From: an uncultured Fusobacteriaceae bacterium
GTDB taxonomy: Bacteria > Fusobacteriota > Fusobacteriia > Fusobacteriales > Fusobacteriaceae
Length of the DNA stretch: 64,000 nucleotides
NCBI GenBank assembly: GCA_947038515.1
Contig: CAMQWJ010000004.1
Span: 78,554 to 142,553 of the forward strand
Direction of reading: 5' to 3'
Within the stretch, counting starts at the first letter, position 1; each line of letters starts with the position of its first letter. A program made the position numbers and the translations under genes. This document shows, piece by piece, positions 55,023 through 62,876 of the stretch. The notes beneath the pieces are model-generated. The model was not told the DNA's origin. It searched no databases and saw only the letters and a program-made list of their open reading frames with translations.

Positions 55023-55565
55023 ATGAAATTTTATTTAGAGATTTTTTTTATATTTTTTAAGATTGGTATGTTCACAATTGGTGGTGGCTATGCAATGGTT
55101 CCACTAATAAAAAAGGTTGTTGTAGATGAAAAAAAATGGATATCTCAAGAAGAATTTTTAGATGGCTTGGCAATATCACAATCAGCTCCAGGAGTATTAG
55201 CAGTAAATATATCTGTTTATGTGGGGAATAAATTAGGTAAAACAAAAGGAATTATATTTGCTAGTTTAGGTGCTATTTTACCTTCTTTCTTAATAATTCT
55301 TTTCATTGCGATATTTTTTATGGGAATACAAGACTCTAAATATTTTATTGCAGGGTTTAAAGGGATAAAACCAGTTGTAATTTCTCTAGTTTTTTATCCT
55401 GCTTTTTCAATGGCAAAAAATGCTGGTGTAACTTATAAAAACTGTTGGATTCCTATAGGAGTAGCAGGATTAATAGCATTTGTAGGAGTTAGTCCAATCT
55501 TTTTTATTATTCTTAGTATGATTGTTGGAAATCTCTATTATGCAAAGGTTGCTGATAAAAAATGA
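55023..55565 (+). CDS. Chromate transporter family protein, subunit 1
   Basis: A 180-aa half-size member of the CHR (chromate ion transporter) family with about five to six hydrophobic segments. Signature elements: FKIGMFTIGGGYAMVPLIKK, then DGLAISQSAPGVLAVNISVYVG and KGIKPVVISLVFYPAF. Half-size CHR proteins are encoded as adjacent pairs that work together; the partner follows with a four-base overlap (ATGA). In a non-contaminated anaerobe the natural substrate may be sulfate-like anions rather than chromate. AAAGGAG precedes the ATG. Family call is firm, substrate is not. Confidence 0.87.
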   Translation: MKFYLEIFFIFFKIGMFTIGGGYAMVPLIKKVVVDEKKWISQEEFLDGLAISQSAPGVLAVNISVYVGNKLGKTKGIIFASLGAILPSFLIILFIAIFFMGIQDSKYFIAGFKGIKPVVISLVFYPAFSMAKNAGVTYKNCWIPIGVAGLIAFVGVSPIFFIILSMIVGNLYYAKVADKK

Positions 55566-56092
55566 TAAAATTATATATAACTCTTTTCACAACTTTTGTA
55601 AAAATTGGTCTTTTTAGCTTTGGTGGTGGTTATGCAATGATACCACTTATTCAACAAGAGGTTGTTGATAAAAATGCTTGGATAAGTTTAGAGCAATTTA
55701 CTGATATCATAGCAATCTCTCAAATTACACCAGGACCCATTGCAATAAATGTAGCTACATTTATTGGATATACAACTACTGGAAATATTTTAGGAGCAAC
55801 ATTAGCAACTCTTGGGGTAGTTTTACCTTCTCTTATTATTATGATTGTGCTAGTAAAATTTTTATCTAAAACCCAAGATAATATATATGTTATAAGAGCA
55901 TTTAAAGGATTACGATTAATAGTTATAGGTCTAATTTTAGGAGCAGCTTTTTCTCTAATGAAACCAGAAATATTAATTGATTATAAAAGTTATATTTTAT
56001 TGTTTCTTTCTATGATTGCTTTAATTAAGTTTAAAATAGGACCTATTCCCATTGTTATAACTTCTTTTATTTTAGGGATATTCTTATATTAG
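55562..56092 (+). CDS. Chromate transporter family protein, subunit 2
   Basis: A 176-aa half-size CHR protein paired with the preceding gene. It carries the same signature: VKIGLFSFGGGYAMIPLIQQ at the start, DIIAISQITPGPIAINVATFIG, and FKGLRLIVIGLILGAAFSLM. The two halves are homologous and correspond to the N- and C-terminal halves of long CHR proteins, which are inverted in the membrane relative to each other. The ATG overlaps the upstream stop. The following terminator lies at 56215-56258. Confidence 0.87.
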   Translation: MIKLYITLFTTFVKIGLFSFGGGYAMIPLIQQEVVDKNAWISLEQFTDIIAISQITPGPIAINVATFIGYTTTGNILGATLATLGVVLPSLIIMIVLVKFLSKTQDNIYVIRAFKGLRLIVIGLILGAAFSLMKPEILIDYKSYILLFLSMIALIKFKIGPIPIVITSFILGIFLY

Positions 56093-56107
56093 AATGTAGG
56101 AGGAAGA

Positions 56108-56197
56108 TTGAGGGGATCAGAAACTAAATTAATAACTGTTTATGGTAAATCCTTTTTAGACTCATCATTAATTCTGTTAATAATGGTACTGCCATAG
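56108..56197 (+). other. Possible 29-aa ORF or gene remnant
   Basis: After the transporter stop an AGGAGG (56098-56103) precedes a TTG at 56108, which opens a 29-codon frame ending LDSSLILLIMVLP and TAG. The hydrophobic end may be a small membrane peptide, or chance. Little supports it beyond the ribosome site. The remainder of 56093-56351 contains the terminator at 56215-56258 and otherwise nothing I can name. Confidence 0.25.
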
Positions 56198-56214
56198 TTA
56201 CCCCCTTTTCTAAT

Positions 56215-56258
56215 AAAAAAAGGAACCTATAAAATTTCTTTTACAGGTTCCTTTTTTT
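56215..56258 (+). terminator. Terminator after the chromate transporter pair
   Basis: AAAAAAAGGAACCT (to 56228) pairs with AGGTTCC (56245-56251) followed by seven T; the A-run before it makes it usable on both strands. Confidence 0.85.
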
Positions 56259-56351
56259 ATTATTTAATTTTTTTTACCACTTATTTTTATTTCTTTCATT
56301 CCTTTTTATACTCTCTTCACTTGTGCATTTTTATCTTTCGTTACTTTTTTC

Positions 56352-56706
56352 TCATTTTTTACTTCTACATTTTTTAATTAAAGCTTCATCTATTTGAGTT
56401 AATTCTTTGTTTTTAAAACATTCCATTCTAAACATTTCTTTTTTTTGAAGTTCAAGTCCCCATTTTGTAAATTCTTTACTGTTTTCAGTGGCTAAGAATC
56501 CAATATATTTTCCTTTTTCTTCTTTAGGAATAATTATAGGTATTAAATTTTCTTTTAAGCAATTATCAATTATAATTATTCTTCCTGTTCTTCCGTTTCC
56601 ATCACTAAATGGGGGGATTTTTTTCAAATTTGATATGTTGTTCTAGTATAACTTCTATTTTTTCTTCTGTCGTTTTTGCATTTTTTATTCTAAAGTTATA
56701 ATTATC
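56352..56706 (-). pseudogene. Fic-domain protein remnant, frameshifted
   Basis: Read leftwards, one frame gives NAKTTEEKIEVILEQHIKFE (about 56680-56620), the helix leading to a Fic motif; then in a run of A and C the frame shifts and continues from 56627 as KKIPPFSDGNGRTGRIIII. The Fic core HPFxDGNGRxxR is thus present, but the catalytic His is Pro and the two parts are in different frames. The N-terminal half of a normal Fic protein is missing upstream, where a terminator-like hairpin lies. Fic proteins AMPylate target proteins; this copy should be inactive. The 91-residue open part at 56352-56627 should not be taken as a gene. Confidence 0.75.
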
Positions 56707-56726
56707 AATTATTTATAAAAAAGAAA

Positions 56727-56762
56727 AAAGGTGTTAGTACTTTTAGTACTAATACCTTTTAT
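56727..56762. terminator. Terminator-like hairpin
   Basis: AAAAGGTGTTAGTAC (to 56740) pairs with GTACTAATACCTTTT (from 56747) with one G-U pair, with A- and T-runs outside. It lies between the Fic remnant and the repeat-protein fragment; it can end the minus-strand repeat-protein transcript. Confidence 0.75.
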
Positions 56763-56779
56763 TAAAGAAACTTTAAATA

Positions 56780-56896
56780 TTATTTTTTATAGAAATAGTC
56801 AGCTGGTCCATCTTTTTCTCCCATTTTGTATGTTACTTTAGCTTTTAGTTTTCCGTTCTCATAGAACACTTCAGATATTCCATTCTGTTTTCCCAT
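56780..56896 (-). pseudogene. Detached C-terminal repeats of the YwqK-like protein
   Basis: A 38-codon frame, MGKQNGISEVFYENGKLKAK and on to KMGEKDGPADYFYKK, encodes one and a half more units of the same repeat as the gene immediately upstream (56905-57753), in a different frame. The junction is an A/T homopolymer stretch at about 56897-56915 where the upstream gene stops. It is most simply read as the original C-terminus cut off by a frameshift. A separate small gene is unlikely because no ribosome site precedes the ATG. Confidence 0.7.
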
Positions 56897-56904
56897 TAAA
56901 AAAA

Positions 56905-57753
56905 TTATTTTTGTTTTAATTGTCCATTTTCATAGTACTCTTTACGTGAACCAACAAGTCGCCCCCTTTTATATGTTATTTTTAACCTTACTTGTCCATT
57001 CTCATGGTAATATTCAGTTGGTCCATCTTTTTCTCCCATTTTAAATGTTCTTTTTGATAGTGGTTTTCCATTATAAGAGAACTCTTCAATCAGTCCATCA
57101 GGTATCCCCGTTTTGTATGTTGCTTTAAAACTTACTTGTCCATTCTCATAATAAGATTCATATAGTCCATCAAGTTGCCCCATTTTGTATGTTTCTTTTA
57201 CTTTTAGTTGTTCATTCTTATAATAAGATTCATATAGTCCATCTTTTTCCCCCATTTTGTATGTTTTTTTTGTTTTTAATTGTCCATTCTCATAATAAGA
57301 TTCATATAGTCCATCAAGTTGCCCCATTTTAAAAGTTTTGTTTGTTAGTAATTGCCCAGTATTATAATAAGATTTAGTTAGCCCATCTATTTCATTCATT
57401 TTATATGTTCCTTTTACTAGTACTTGTCCATTTTCATAGTAAAATTCAGCTGGTCCATTTAGTTCACCTATTTTAAAAGTCTCTTTGGATAGTAATTGAC
57501 CATTCTCAAAGAATACTTCGTATAGCCCATCATTTAATCCATTTATTGTAGTATATTTTTCTTTTAAATATTTTGTTCCCGAAGAACTAACATCATTTAT
57601 TTCAAGAGTTCCAGTATGCCATTTATTATTGGCAACATCAAATGTTGCTTCAATCCCCTTTTTCATTCTTATTTCTAATATTGGTTCTTTCTTAAAACAA
57701 CCTGTTAATACTAAAGTACTTAATATTAACAGATTTAAAATAATTTTTTTCAT
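56905..57753 (-). CDS. YwqK/MORN-2-type repeat lipoprotein (C-terminally truncated)
   Basis: A 282-aa predicted lipoprotein: signal peptide MKKIILNLLILSTLVLTGC with the lipobox LTGC (Cys19), then a non-repeated region to about residue 65 and nine units of roughly 23 residues with the consensus DGLYESYYENGQLKxKxTYKMG. This is the MORN-2-like repeat of proteins named YwqK-family antitoxin in databases; the TA role is poorly established and lipidation here points to an envelope role. The last repeat is interrupted by a stop; further repeat sequence continues in another frame at 56780-56896. A paralogue lies directly upstream with the same N-terminus. Confidence 0.8.
   Translation of the reverse strand: MKKIILNLLILSTLVLTGCFKKEPILEIRMKKGIEATFDVANNKWHTGTLEINDVSSSGTKYLKEKYTTINGLNDGLYEVFFENGQLLSKETFKIGELNGPAEFYYENGQVLVKGTYKMNEIDGLTKSYYNTGQLLTNKTFKMGQLDGLYESYYENGQLKTKKTYKMGEKDGLYESYYKNEQLKVKETYKMGQLDGLYESYYENGQVSFKATYKTGIPDGLIEEFSYNGKPLSKRTFKMGEKDGPTEYYHENGQVRLKITYKRGRLVGSRKEYYENGQLKQK
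56960..57540 (-). repeat. Tandem ~69-bp coding repeats
   Basis: The YwqK-type gene contains nine in-frame units of about 69 bases; the middle units (about 57120-57330) are nearly identical at the DNA level, which favours unit gain or loss by slippage or recombination. Confidence 0.75.
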
Positions 57754-57785
57754 TTTATCTCCCCTCTTTATTTAGTTCCCAATTA

Positions 57786-58253
57786 TCAAAATCTAACTTC
57801 AGATAGTTTTTTCAGTTTCCCCATTTTATATGTTTCTTTTTTTTCTAATTTCCCCTTCCTATCGTAAAATTCAGCTGGTCCATCAAGTTCCCCCATTTTA
57901 TAAAATAACTTTATTCCTAATTGCCCATTCTCATGGTAAAATTCAGCTGGTCCATCAAGTTTCCCCATTTTATAAAATGTTTTTCCTCTTAATTGTCCAT
58001 TATAATGATAAGATTCAGCTGGTCCATCTTTTAATCCATTTTTTATAGTATATTTTTCTTTTAAATATTTTGTTTCTGAAAAACTAATATCATTTATTTC
58101 AAGAGTTCCAGTATGCCATTTATTATTGGCAATATCGAATGTTGCTTCAATCTCCTTTTTCATTCTTATTTCTAATATTGGTGTTTCTTTCTTAAAACAA
58201 CCTGTTAAAATTAAAGTGCTCAACACTAACAAGCTTAAAATAATTTTTTTCAT
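57786..58253 (-). CDS. YwqK/MORN-2-type repeat lipoprotein, short paralogue
   Basis: A 155-aa predicted lipoprotein closely related to its downstream neighbour: MKKIILSLLVLSTLILTGC with lipobox Cys19, then an almost identical non-repeat region (EIRMKKEIEATFDIANNKWH), followed by only three repeat units (DGPAESYHYNGQ, DGPAEFYHENGQ, DGPAEFYDRKGK). The end, KMGKLKKLSEVRF, departs from the repeat and may be a frameshifted tail. The two genes are 32 bases apart in the same direction and are the product of a tandem gene duplication with change of repeat number. Function unknown. Confidence 0.8.
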   Translation of the reverse strand: MKKIILSLLVLSTLILTGCFKKETPILEIRMKKEIEATFDIANNKWHTGTLEINDISFSETKYLKEKYTIKNGLKDGPAESYHYNGQLRGKTFYKMGKLDGPAEFYHENGQLGIKLFYKMGELDGPAEFYDRKGKLEKKETYKMGKLKKLSEVRF

Positions 58254-58283
58254 TTTACCTCTCCTCTTTACTTAATATTGAAT

Positions 58284-59417
58284 CTATATTCCTGTTAGTC
58301 TTTTAAGCTCATTTGCAACAAACTCAACTGTTGGTTCAACAATAATTTGAATAGATGTTTTTGTTGGTTTTAAAAGTCCAGAAGTTACAGATTTTATTTT
58401 TTTATCATCAGTGATAGTACTATCTTTGAGTTCAAGTCTTAATCTTGTAGAACAATAATCAATAAAAACAATGTTCTCAGCTCCACCAAGAGCTTCCAGA
58501 ATTACTGTAGCGATGATAGTGTGTTTATTGTCCCCTGTAATATCCACATATAAATAGAGAAATACCTGTAAGTATAGCGTGAATTAGATATAAAGCAGGT
58601 ACTACAAACATGAAAGCAAATTCTAAAGGTTCAGTTACTCCTGTAAAGAAAGTTGCAAATCCAGCAGCTAACATTATAGAAGTTGTTTTTACTTTGTTTT
58701 CAGGTTTTGCTGTTACAACAAATGCCGCAGCAGCTCCAACAAGTCCAAACATCATAATTGGGAAGAAACCAGCTTGATAGATTCCAGTAACTCCTCTAAC
58801 TCCTGTTCCTCTCCAAAAATTACCAATATCATTAATACCTGCAACATCAAACCAAAAAACTGAATTAAGTGCATGATGTAATCCAACAGGAATGAGTAAT
58901 CTGTTAAAGAAACCATAGAGTCCAGCTCCAAGAGCTCCCATCATAGCAATTGAAGTTAAAATTGGCACGAGTCTTCGCCCAGAAAAAAATGATAATGCAC
59001 TAGGCAATTCTGTTTTACTGAATTTATTATATAGACTTGAAGCTATGACTCCATAAAAAATTCCAATAAATTGGTTCTCAATTTTTCCAAAAGATGGTGA
59101 TACTTTGTCAAGAGGAATACCTTTTAACATTGCGACAGTTTCAGGTGCTAAAAGAGTTGTGATAACTAACCAAGCAACAAGACCTGCAAGAGCAGCTGAA
59201 CTATCTTTATCTCTCGACATTCCATAAGCGACTCCAACAGCAAAAAGCATACCCATATTATCAATAATAGAACCTCCAGCTTTTATTAAAAAAGCAGCGA
59301 TAGCACTATCTCCACCCCAACCACTAGGGTCAATCCAATTCCCATTAAGACTGCAGCAGGTAAGACAGCTACAGGTACCATTGAAGCTTTTCCAATTTTC
59401 TGTAAATAATTAAACAT
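58284..59417 (-). pseudogene. PTS EIICB (glucose/GlcNAc family) broken by frameshift and internal deletion
   Basis: Three pieces of one PTS permease. From ATG 59417: MFNYLQKIGKASMVPVAVLP, the EIIC N-terminus, which loses frame near 59335-59355. The frame then continues as IDPSGWGGDSAIAAFLIKAG and on through EIIC membrane segments (58525-59256), including GLHHALNSVFWF and FFTGVTEPLEFAFMF. EIIC then stops after ILTGISLF, and the next frame runs straight into an EIIB domain (58284-58547) with the phospho-Cys in DYCSTRLRLEL. Roughly 80-100 residues at the EIIC end are missing. The gene cannot make a working permease. Promoter at 59457-59485 is still intact, so decay may be recent. Confidence 0.82.
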
Positions 59418-59456
59418 TTAAACGTCCCTAAGTTTCTCTTTTTATTTATTTAATTT

Positions 59457-59485
59457 ATAATACCATAGTAAAAAGAATTCGACAA
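59457..59485 (-). promoter_or_regulatory. Promoter upstream of the PTS pseudogene
   Basis: Minus-strand TTGTCG (59485-59480), 17-base spacer, TATTAT (59462-59457), 40 bases upstream of the ATG. Confidence 0.5.
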
Positions 59486-59587
59486 TAAGATTATCTCAAA
59501 AAGTAAGTTCTTTACTGATAAAATAGTAAGATATAACTGATATGATATTAAAATTTAGGATAAATTAGTTAGTATGTAAAAAAAATT

Positions 59588-59616
59588 TTGATTTTCTACA
59601 ATTATTGAAGTATAAT
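59588..59616 (+). promoter_or_regulatory. Promoter of fhs
   Basis: TTGATT (59588-59593), 17-base spacer, TATAAT (59611-59616), about 40 bases before the fhs start. The rest of the gap 59486-59587 is AT-rich with nothing recognisable. Confidence 0.65.
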
Positions 59617-59654
59617 TATAAATATTAGATTCTATATTTACAAGGAGGATTAAA

Positions 59655-61319
59655 TTGAATAATGATATTGATATTGCCCAACGTAGTAAATTAAGTCCAA
59701 TTTCTGAAATTGCCTTAAAACTTAATATTAAAGAAGAAGATTATATCCCAATTGGTAGATATAAAGCAAAATTGGAACTGTCACTTTTAAAATCATTAGA
59801 AGAGAAAAAAGATGGGAATCTTATTTTGGTAACTGCTATAACTCCTACACCTTCTGGAGAGGGGAAATCAACAGTAACAGTAGGATTGACTCAAGCATTT
59901 AATAAGTTAGGAAAATCATCTATTGCAGCTCTTAGAGAGCCCTCTCTTGGACCAGTTTTTGGAATGAAGGGTGGAGCTACAGGAGGTGGATATTCACAAG
60001 TTATACCTATGGAGGATATTAATCTTCATTTTAATGGAGATTTTCATGCCATTGGTGTTGCTCATAATCTTGTTTCTGCTTGTATTGATAATCATATAAA
60101 ATTTGGAAATCTTCTTAATATTGATATAACAAAAATTATTTGGAAAAGAGTGGTTGATATGAATGATCGTTCTCTTAGAAAAATAGTTATCGGTCTTGGT
60201 GGAAGTGCAAATGGTATTCCAAGAGAAGATTCATTTCAAATAACAGTAGCTTCTGAAATTATGGCAACACTTTGTTTATCAAGTTCTATCATAGATTTAA
60301 AGGAAAAAATAGGAAAAATAGTCTTTGCATACTCTTTGGATGGAACTCCTTTAACAATTTCTAATTTGAAAATTCAAGGTGCAGTTACAGCTCTTTTAAA
60401 GGAAGCAATAAAACCTAATTTAGTTCAAACTTTGGAGAATACACCAGTCCTTATACATGGTGGTCCTTTTGCAAATATAGCACATGGTTGTAACTCACTT
60501 CTTGCCACAAAAATGGCTCTTAAATTATGTGATTATACTATTACAGAAGCAGGTTTTGCAGCTGATTTAGGTGCTGAAAAGTTTTTTAATATTAAATGCA
60601 GAAAAGGTGAATTGACACCTAATTGTGTTGTTATTGTTGCTACAGTTAGAGCATTAAAACATCATGGTGGAAGTAAAGAATTATTAATCGAAGATTTAGA
60701 GGCTCTAAAAAAAGGTATGGCAAATCTTGATAAGCACATAGAAAACATAAAAAAATTCAAAGTTCCTGTTGTAGTTGCAATAAATAAATTCTCTTCTGAT
60801 ACAGATAAAGAATTATCTTTAATTGATTTACATTGTAAGGAATTAGGAGTTTCTGTAGCTCTGTCAGAGGTGTGGGCAAAAGGTGGTGAAGGTGGTATTG
60901 AATTAGCTAACAAAATAACTGAAGCTATATCATTAAACAGTGAAGTCTACTCACCACTTTATTCTCTTGAACTTCCTACGGAAGAAAAAATAAGAATAAT
61001 TTGTAAAGATATCTATGGAGCTGATGATGTAAGTTTTTCTTCAATAGCTAAAAAAACATTAAAAACTTTAGAAAAAAATGGATATTGTAATTTACCAATC
61101 TGTATGTCAAAAACTCAAAAATCAATATCTGATAACCCAGTATTACTTGGTCGTCCCAAGGGGTTTACAGTTAATATTGACGAGATAAAATTAGCTGCAG
61201 GAGCTGGTTTTATTATAGCTATGGCAGGTGGTATTATAGATATTCCAGGGTTACCAAAAATCCCTTCGGCTGAATTAATTGATATTGATGAAAATGGAGT
61301 TATTTCTGGACTATTTTAA
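59655..61319 (+). CDS. fhs: Formate-tetrahydrofolate ligase
   Basis: A 554-aa enzyme that makes 10-formyl-THF from formate, THF and ATP, feeding purines and formyl-Met, or run in reverse to make ATP in purine/histidine fermenters. The N-terminus IAQRSKLSPISEIALKLNIK, P-loop TPTPSGEGKSTVTVGLTQA, AALREPSLGPVFGMKGGATG and VVATVRALKHHGG are all family signatures. Start is TTG at 59655, eight bases after AAGGAGG; no ATG fits better. Length is normal. Monocistronic, ending at the terminator at 61361-61403. Confidence 0.95.
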   Translation: MNNDIDIAQRSKLSPISEIALKLNIKEEDYIPIGRYKAKLELSLLKSLEEKKDGNLILVTAITPTPSGEGKSTVTVGLTQAFNKLGKSSIAALREPSLGPVFGMKGGATGGGYSQVIPMEDINLHFNGDFHAIGVAHNLVSACIDNHIKFGNLLNIDITKIIWKRVVDMNDRSLRKIVIGLGGSANGIPREDSFQITVASEIMATLCLSSSIIDLKEKIGKIVFAYSLDGTPLTISNLKIQGAVTALLKEAIKPNLVQTLENTPVLIHGGPFANIAHGCNSLLATKMALKLCDYTITEAGFAADLGAEKFFNIKCRKGELTPNCVVIVATVRALKHHGGSKELLIEDLEALKKGMANLDKHIENIKKFKVPVVVAINKFSSDTDKELSLIDLHCKELGVSVALSEVWAKGGEGGIELANKITEAISLNSEVYSPLYSLELPTEEKIRIICKDIYGADDVSFSSIAKKTLKTLEKNGYCNLPICMSKTQKSISDNPVLLGRPKGFTVNIDEIKLAAGAGFIIAMAGGIIDIPGLPKIPSAELIDIDENGVISGLF

Positions 61320-61360
61320 AGAAAACTGATTGTTTAAAATTTAATAAAGTGAAGTTCGAT

Positions 61361-61403
61361 AAAAATATCTAAATTTAGTATAAACTAATTTGGATATTTT
61401 TTT
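61361..61403 (+). terminator. Terminator after fhs
   Basis: AAAAATATCTAAATTTAGT pairs with ACTAATTTGGATATTTTT with one G-U pair and one bulge, followed by T-rich sequence. 61404-61468 holds nothing further. Confidence 0.7.
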
Positions 61404-61468
61404 GATGATAATAGATTAAAAAAACTTTATTATTATTGTTATTATACTAAAACTGTGGTTATAAAAAT

Positions 61469-61497
61469 TTGACATTAGATTAAATAAGTTGTATACA
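61469..61497 (+). promoter_or_regulatory. Promoter of the tandem cassette
   Basis: TTGACA (61469-61474), 17-base spacer, TATACA (61492-61497), 39 bases before the first ATG. The duplicated unit starts downstream of it (61520), so the second copy has no copy of this promoter. Confidence 0.7.
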
Positions 61498-61536
61498 TGT
61501 AGTAAATAGAAAACGTAGTAAAGGGGAAGAGAATTT

Positions 61537-62460
61537 ATGAAAAGAAGATTAGGAAAGTTATTAAAAGTATTGTTGTTGCTATTAATATTTATTCCATCAG
61601 AAGGTGGATTATTTACTAGTAATAATAGTAAAGTATTAAAAAGATATAATGAAGCTTTAAAAGATGAATTTTATTTTATAAGGGGATTGGATAGAGAAAG
61701 GAGCTTGTCAACGAATATAAAATATAGGGGTTTGTTGTATAGTAAGAAAATGAAAGAAGCAGGAGTGAGAGGTTTTTTAGAAATAGGTATAGAGAATTTA
61801 GATGATATAGTAGTCTATGGTACAACATATAGAAGTGTCTTAGCAGGAGAAGAAGTAAATAAAATATTTGAAGATGAAGCCAAGAAATTTTTTGGTGATA
61901 AGATTTTACTACAAAATACAACAGATGGTTATTTTAGTAAAGGGTCAGCCGAAGCAATAAAAAAAAAATTTACAAAAGTACCTAAGGATAATAAGGGTAA
62001 AACTCTTGAAGAGATACTGGATAGTAAAGGTGGATTTCGTCAAACCTTCGTGACTGTATTTGTAAAAGACATAAAGAAAATAGATGAGCTAGAATATAGA
62101 AAAAAGGCATTAGATTTAGCTAACTATATGTTTGATAATTTAAATGTAACGACCTCGTTACAGATATTTATAAGAGACGAAAGCTATTTAGAAGATTATG
62201 AGAAAATAGAATCAACGATAGCTCCTGGATTTAGAGAAGATGAAGAAATAAAGGTGATATTGAAGAAAGTAAAGAAAAAGGAAGCAATAAGTGAAGCCGA
62301 GAAATTAAAGTTACTAAGTGTAATGTATAGGTATTTTAGATCCGATGATGAGATTAATATGTTAGTTTGGATGAGAGAAAAAAGTGATTTTCCATTAAAA
62401 GTGATTTATTCAGAAACTGAAAAAGGAGAAACAACATATAAAAAAGTAGAGGAGGATTAA
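61537..62460 (+). CDS. Unknown membrane-anchored protein, cassette copy 1
   Basis: A 307-aa protein with a hydrophobic N-terminus (RLGKLLKVLLLLLIFIPSEG) that is a signal peptide or anchor without a lipobox, followed by a charged, soluble domain of about 280 residues (ENLDDIVVYGTTYRSVLAG, GGFRQTFVTVFVKDIKKIDE, LSVMYRYFRSDDEINMLVW). I do not recognise the family. It starts a two-gene cassette: the stop overlaps the ribosome site of the lipase-like gene three bases on. Residues 1-230 are identical to the second copy at 62873-63778, and the C-terminal 75 residues differ. A partner, chaperone or immunity role toward the neighbouring product is possible but not shown. Confidence 0.7.
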   Translation: MKRRLGKLLKVLLLLLIFIPSEGGLFTSNNSKVLKRYNEALKDEFYFIRGLDRERSLSTNIKYRGLLYSKKMKEAGVRGFLEIGIENLDDIVVYGTTYRSVLAGEEVNKIFEDEAKKFFGDKILLQNTTDGYFSKGSAEAIKKKFTKVPKDNKGKTLEEILDSKGGFRQTFVTVFVKDIKKIDELEYRKKALDLANYMFDNLNVTTSLQIFIRDESYLEDYEKIESTIAPGFREDEEIKVILKKVKKKEAISEAEKLKLLSVMYRYFRSDDEINMLVWMREKSDFPLKVIYSETEKGETTYKKVEED

Positions 62461-62462
62461 AA

Positions 62463-62876
62463 ATGAAAGATGTAGTATATTTAAATTTTGCTCAATTAGC
62501 CTATTTCAACTGGCATAAACTAACACCTGAAAGTGTAAAGGCAGTTGGAGTGGATATATACAAATTAATTGATAATGATAAAACTTGGGCTAAAATTTTA
62601 CCAACGGGATTAATAGATAGCCATGAGGAAGAAGAAATAAATGGAATAAAAATGTATCAAGCAGCAGATAAGCGACTATTTATGAAATATTCAGAAGAGG
62701 AACCAGATGAATATGGAAAAATGTCACCCAAATATAAAGAAGAACTAAGTGGTTGGAATTTCTTATATAGTGCAAACCATGAAAAAATCTATGAAGACTA
62801 TTTAAAGAGGGGAACTTTAGGAGAAGAAAGTGGATTTAATGCAAGTGCATTTAAGAAAGGGGAAGAGAATTTATGA
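62463..62876 (+). CDS. Truncated lipase-like (Mbeg1/DUF2974-type) protein, cassette copy 1
   Basis: A 137-aa protein, MKDVVYLNFAQLAYFNWHKL, containing GWNFLYSANHEKIYEDYL and ending SGFNASAFKKGEENL. The pattern (YxNFAQLAY, then a ...ESGFxA(S/T)xFKKG element) resembles the N-terminal part of Mbeg1/DUF2974-type alpha/beta-hydrolases, in which a catalytic GxSxGG domain would follow. Here the frame ends exactly where the next cassette copy begins: its last three codons and stop come from the ribosome site and start codon of the following gene (ATGA overlap at 62873). It thus lacks any hydrolase domain. The related gene at 63794 continues out of the window. Similarity call is tentative. Confidence 0.6.
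   Translation: MKDVVYLNFAQLAYFNWHKLTPESVKAVGVDIYKLIDNDKTWAKILPTGLIDSHEEEEINGIKMYQAADKRLFMKYSEEEPDEYGKMSPKYKEELSGWNFLYSANHEKIYEDYLKRGTLGEESGFNASAFKKGEENL

Noticed and set aside
56352..56627. 91-aa Fic protein as an intact gene
   Set aside because: The N-terminal half of the Fic domain is in another frame upstream and the catalytic His is replaced, so it is listed as a pseudogene.
61676..61921. Minus-strand 81-codon frame, repeated at 63012-63257
   Set aside because: Repeated only because the plus-strand gene is duplicated; no ribosome site, Leu/Tyr-rich shadow.
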